This document shows, one piece after another, positions 6,375-6,701 of a stretch of DNA of 6,701 nucleotides. Positions within the stretch are counted from its first letter, which is position 1. The number at the start of each line of letters is the position of its first letter. The translations under genes were made by a program, and so were the position numbers. The DNA is from Pseudomonadota bacterium (GTDB taxonomy: Bacteria > Pseudomonadota > Alphaproteobacteria > Rhodobacterales > Rhodobacteraceae), in NCBI GenBank assembly GCA_027623875.1, contig JAQBUS010000060.1, positions 1-6,701 on the forward strand. Reading direction: 5' to 3'. The notes under the pieces are model-generated. The model made no database searches, was not told the origin of the DNA, and saw nothing but the letters and a program-made list of their open reading frames with translations.

Positions 6375-6701
6375 CTAGGCACTCATTTGGTTTTGAATTT
6401 CTAATGGTATGAAGTTGCGCTCGTGCTGTGTTCTATTGTTCATTCGAAGGCGTGCATCAACTACCTCCACAACTGCCTCTACTAAGTTATTTTCTATTCC
6501 TAGTTCTTGACCAATCAGTTTTACTAGTTGATCAACCCGTTCTATTTGTTTTGCACCAGAAGCGATAGCTCGGGCACCAGATGATGGCTTTAGAAGATTT
6601 TTTGCGGCGTGGGCATATTTTTCAAATGGCACTTGATCCTCTTGGTTGGCGCCAAGTTTTCTAGATAGAGCATCAACCCAGCTGTAAATTTCTTTTGAAG
6701 T
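6375..6701 (-). CDS. C-terminal part of a probable ketopantoate-reductase-like protein, 5' end beyond the window
   Basis: The frame stays open from the TAG at 6375 to the window edge, giving 108 visible residues, so the gene begins beyond base 6701. The GTG at 6632 that could serve as a start is merely internal. The visible part is helical, without membrane segments. Its motif KPSSGARAIASGA, then IERVDQLVKLIGQELGI and NNLVEAVVEVVDARL, resembles the C-terminal domain of ApbA/PanE-type 2-dehydropantoate 2-reductases, where a small residue-rich turn and an E-x-D pair precede the last helices. These NADPH-dependent enzymes reduce 2-keto acids. The NAD-binding N-terminus is outside the window, so the call rests on a loose recollection of the family. 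It is convergent with the lyase gene and probably a separate transcription unit. Confidence 0.5.
   Translation of the reverse strand, partial: TSKEIYSWVDALSRKLGANQEDQVPFEKYAHAAKNLLKPSSGARAIASGAKQIERVDQLVKLIGQELGIENNLVEAVVEVVDARLRMNNRTQHERNFIPLEIQNQMSA

Noticed and set aside
6630..6632. GTG as the start of a short 85-residue protein on the - strand
   Set aside because: The same frame continues without a stop to the right edge, so this is an internal valine of a longer gene.
1..6701. Mobile element, defence system, CRISPR array or RNA gene
   Set aside because: I saw no terminal inverted repeats, spaced direct repeats, transposase, nuclease or toxin motifs, and no tRNA-like cloverleaf. Nearly all the sequence is accounted for by metabolic genes.

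Overview
The window is a compact stretch of bacterial chromosome made up almost entirely of enzymes of acyl-CoA and branched organic-acid breakdown. All the protein families are common in proteobacteria that degrade organic acids. The AT-rich base composition, tight gene packing and standard genetic code would suit a streamlined, possibly marine alphaproteobacterium, but that placement is a guess. I see no rRNA, tRNA, insertion sequence, phage gene, CRISPR array, transporter or regulator.

Layout from left to right. (1) A CitE-like CoA-ester lyase on the + strand, missing its N-terminus at the left edge. (2) A three-gene block on the - strand, transcribed leftward from about 4.43 kb: a family III (CaiB/BaiF) CoA-transferase, an acyl-CoA dehydrogenase and an MmgE/PrpD-family protein. 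The genes are 10 bp apart and then overlap by one base, so they almost certainly form one operon. (3) An AT-rich intergenic region of roughly 200 bp, with an 18-bp near-perfect palindrome and two TATAAT hexamers. It is the only place in the window where promoters for both directions are expected. (4) A + strand pair, enoyl-CoA hydratase then HMG-CoA-lyase-like protein, 2 bp apart. (5) The C-terminal part of a gene on the - strand that runs off the right edge, probably a ketopantoate-reductase-like protein. The two outer junctions are convergent with very short gaps (30 bp and 3 bp).

How the genes may work together (inference). The CoA-transferase loads an organic acid onto CoA, the dehydrogenase makes the enoyl-CoA, the hydratase adds water, and one of two lyases (HMG-CoA-lyase-like, or CitE-like) cleaves the beta-hydroxyacyl-CoA into acetyl-CoA plus a keto acid. 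The MmgE/PrpD protein would dehydrate or decarboxylate a tricarboxylic or related acid feeding this route. Candidate substrates are C5-C6 branched dicarboxylates (itaconate, mesaconate, 3-methylglutarate or methylglutaconate type). The sequence does not say which.

The most informative molecular detail is in the acyl-CoA dehydrogenase. The usual C-terminal catalytic glutamate position is a proline, and a glutamate sits instead at the position used by isovaleryl-CoA and long-chain acyl-CoA dehydrogenases. I found no clearly new kind of system; the interest lies in the combination of enzymes and the unknown substrate.
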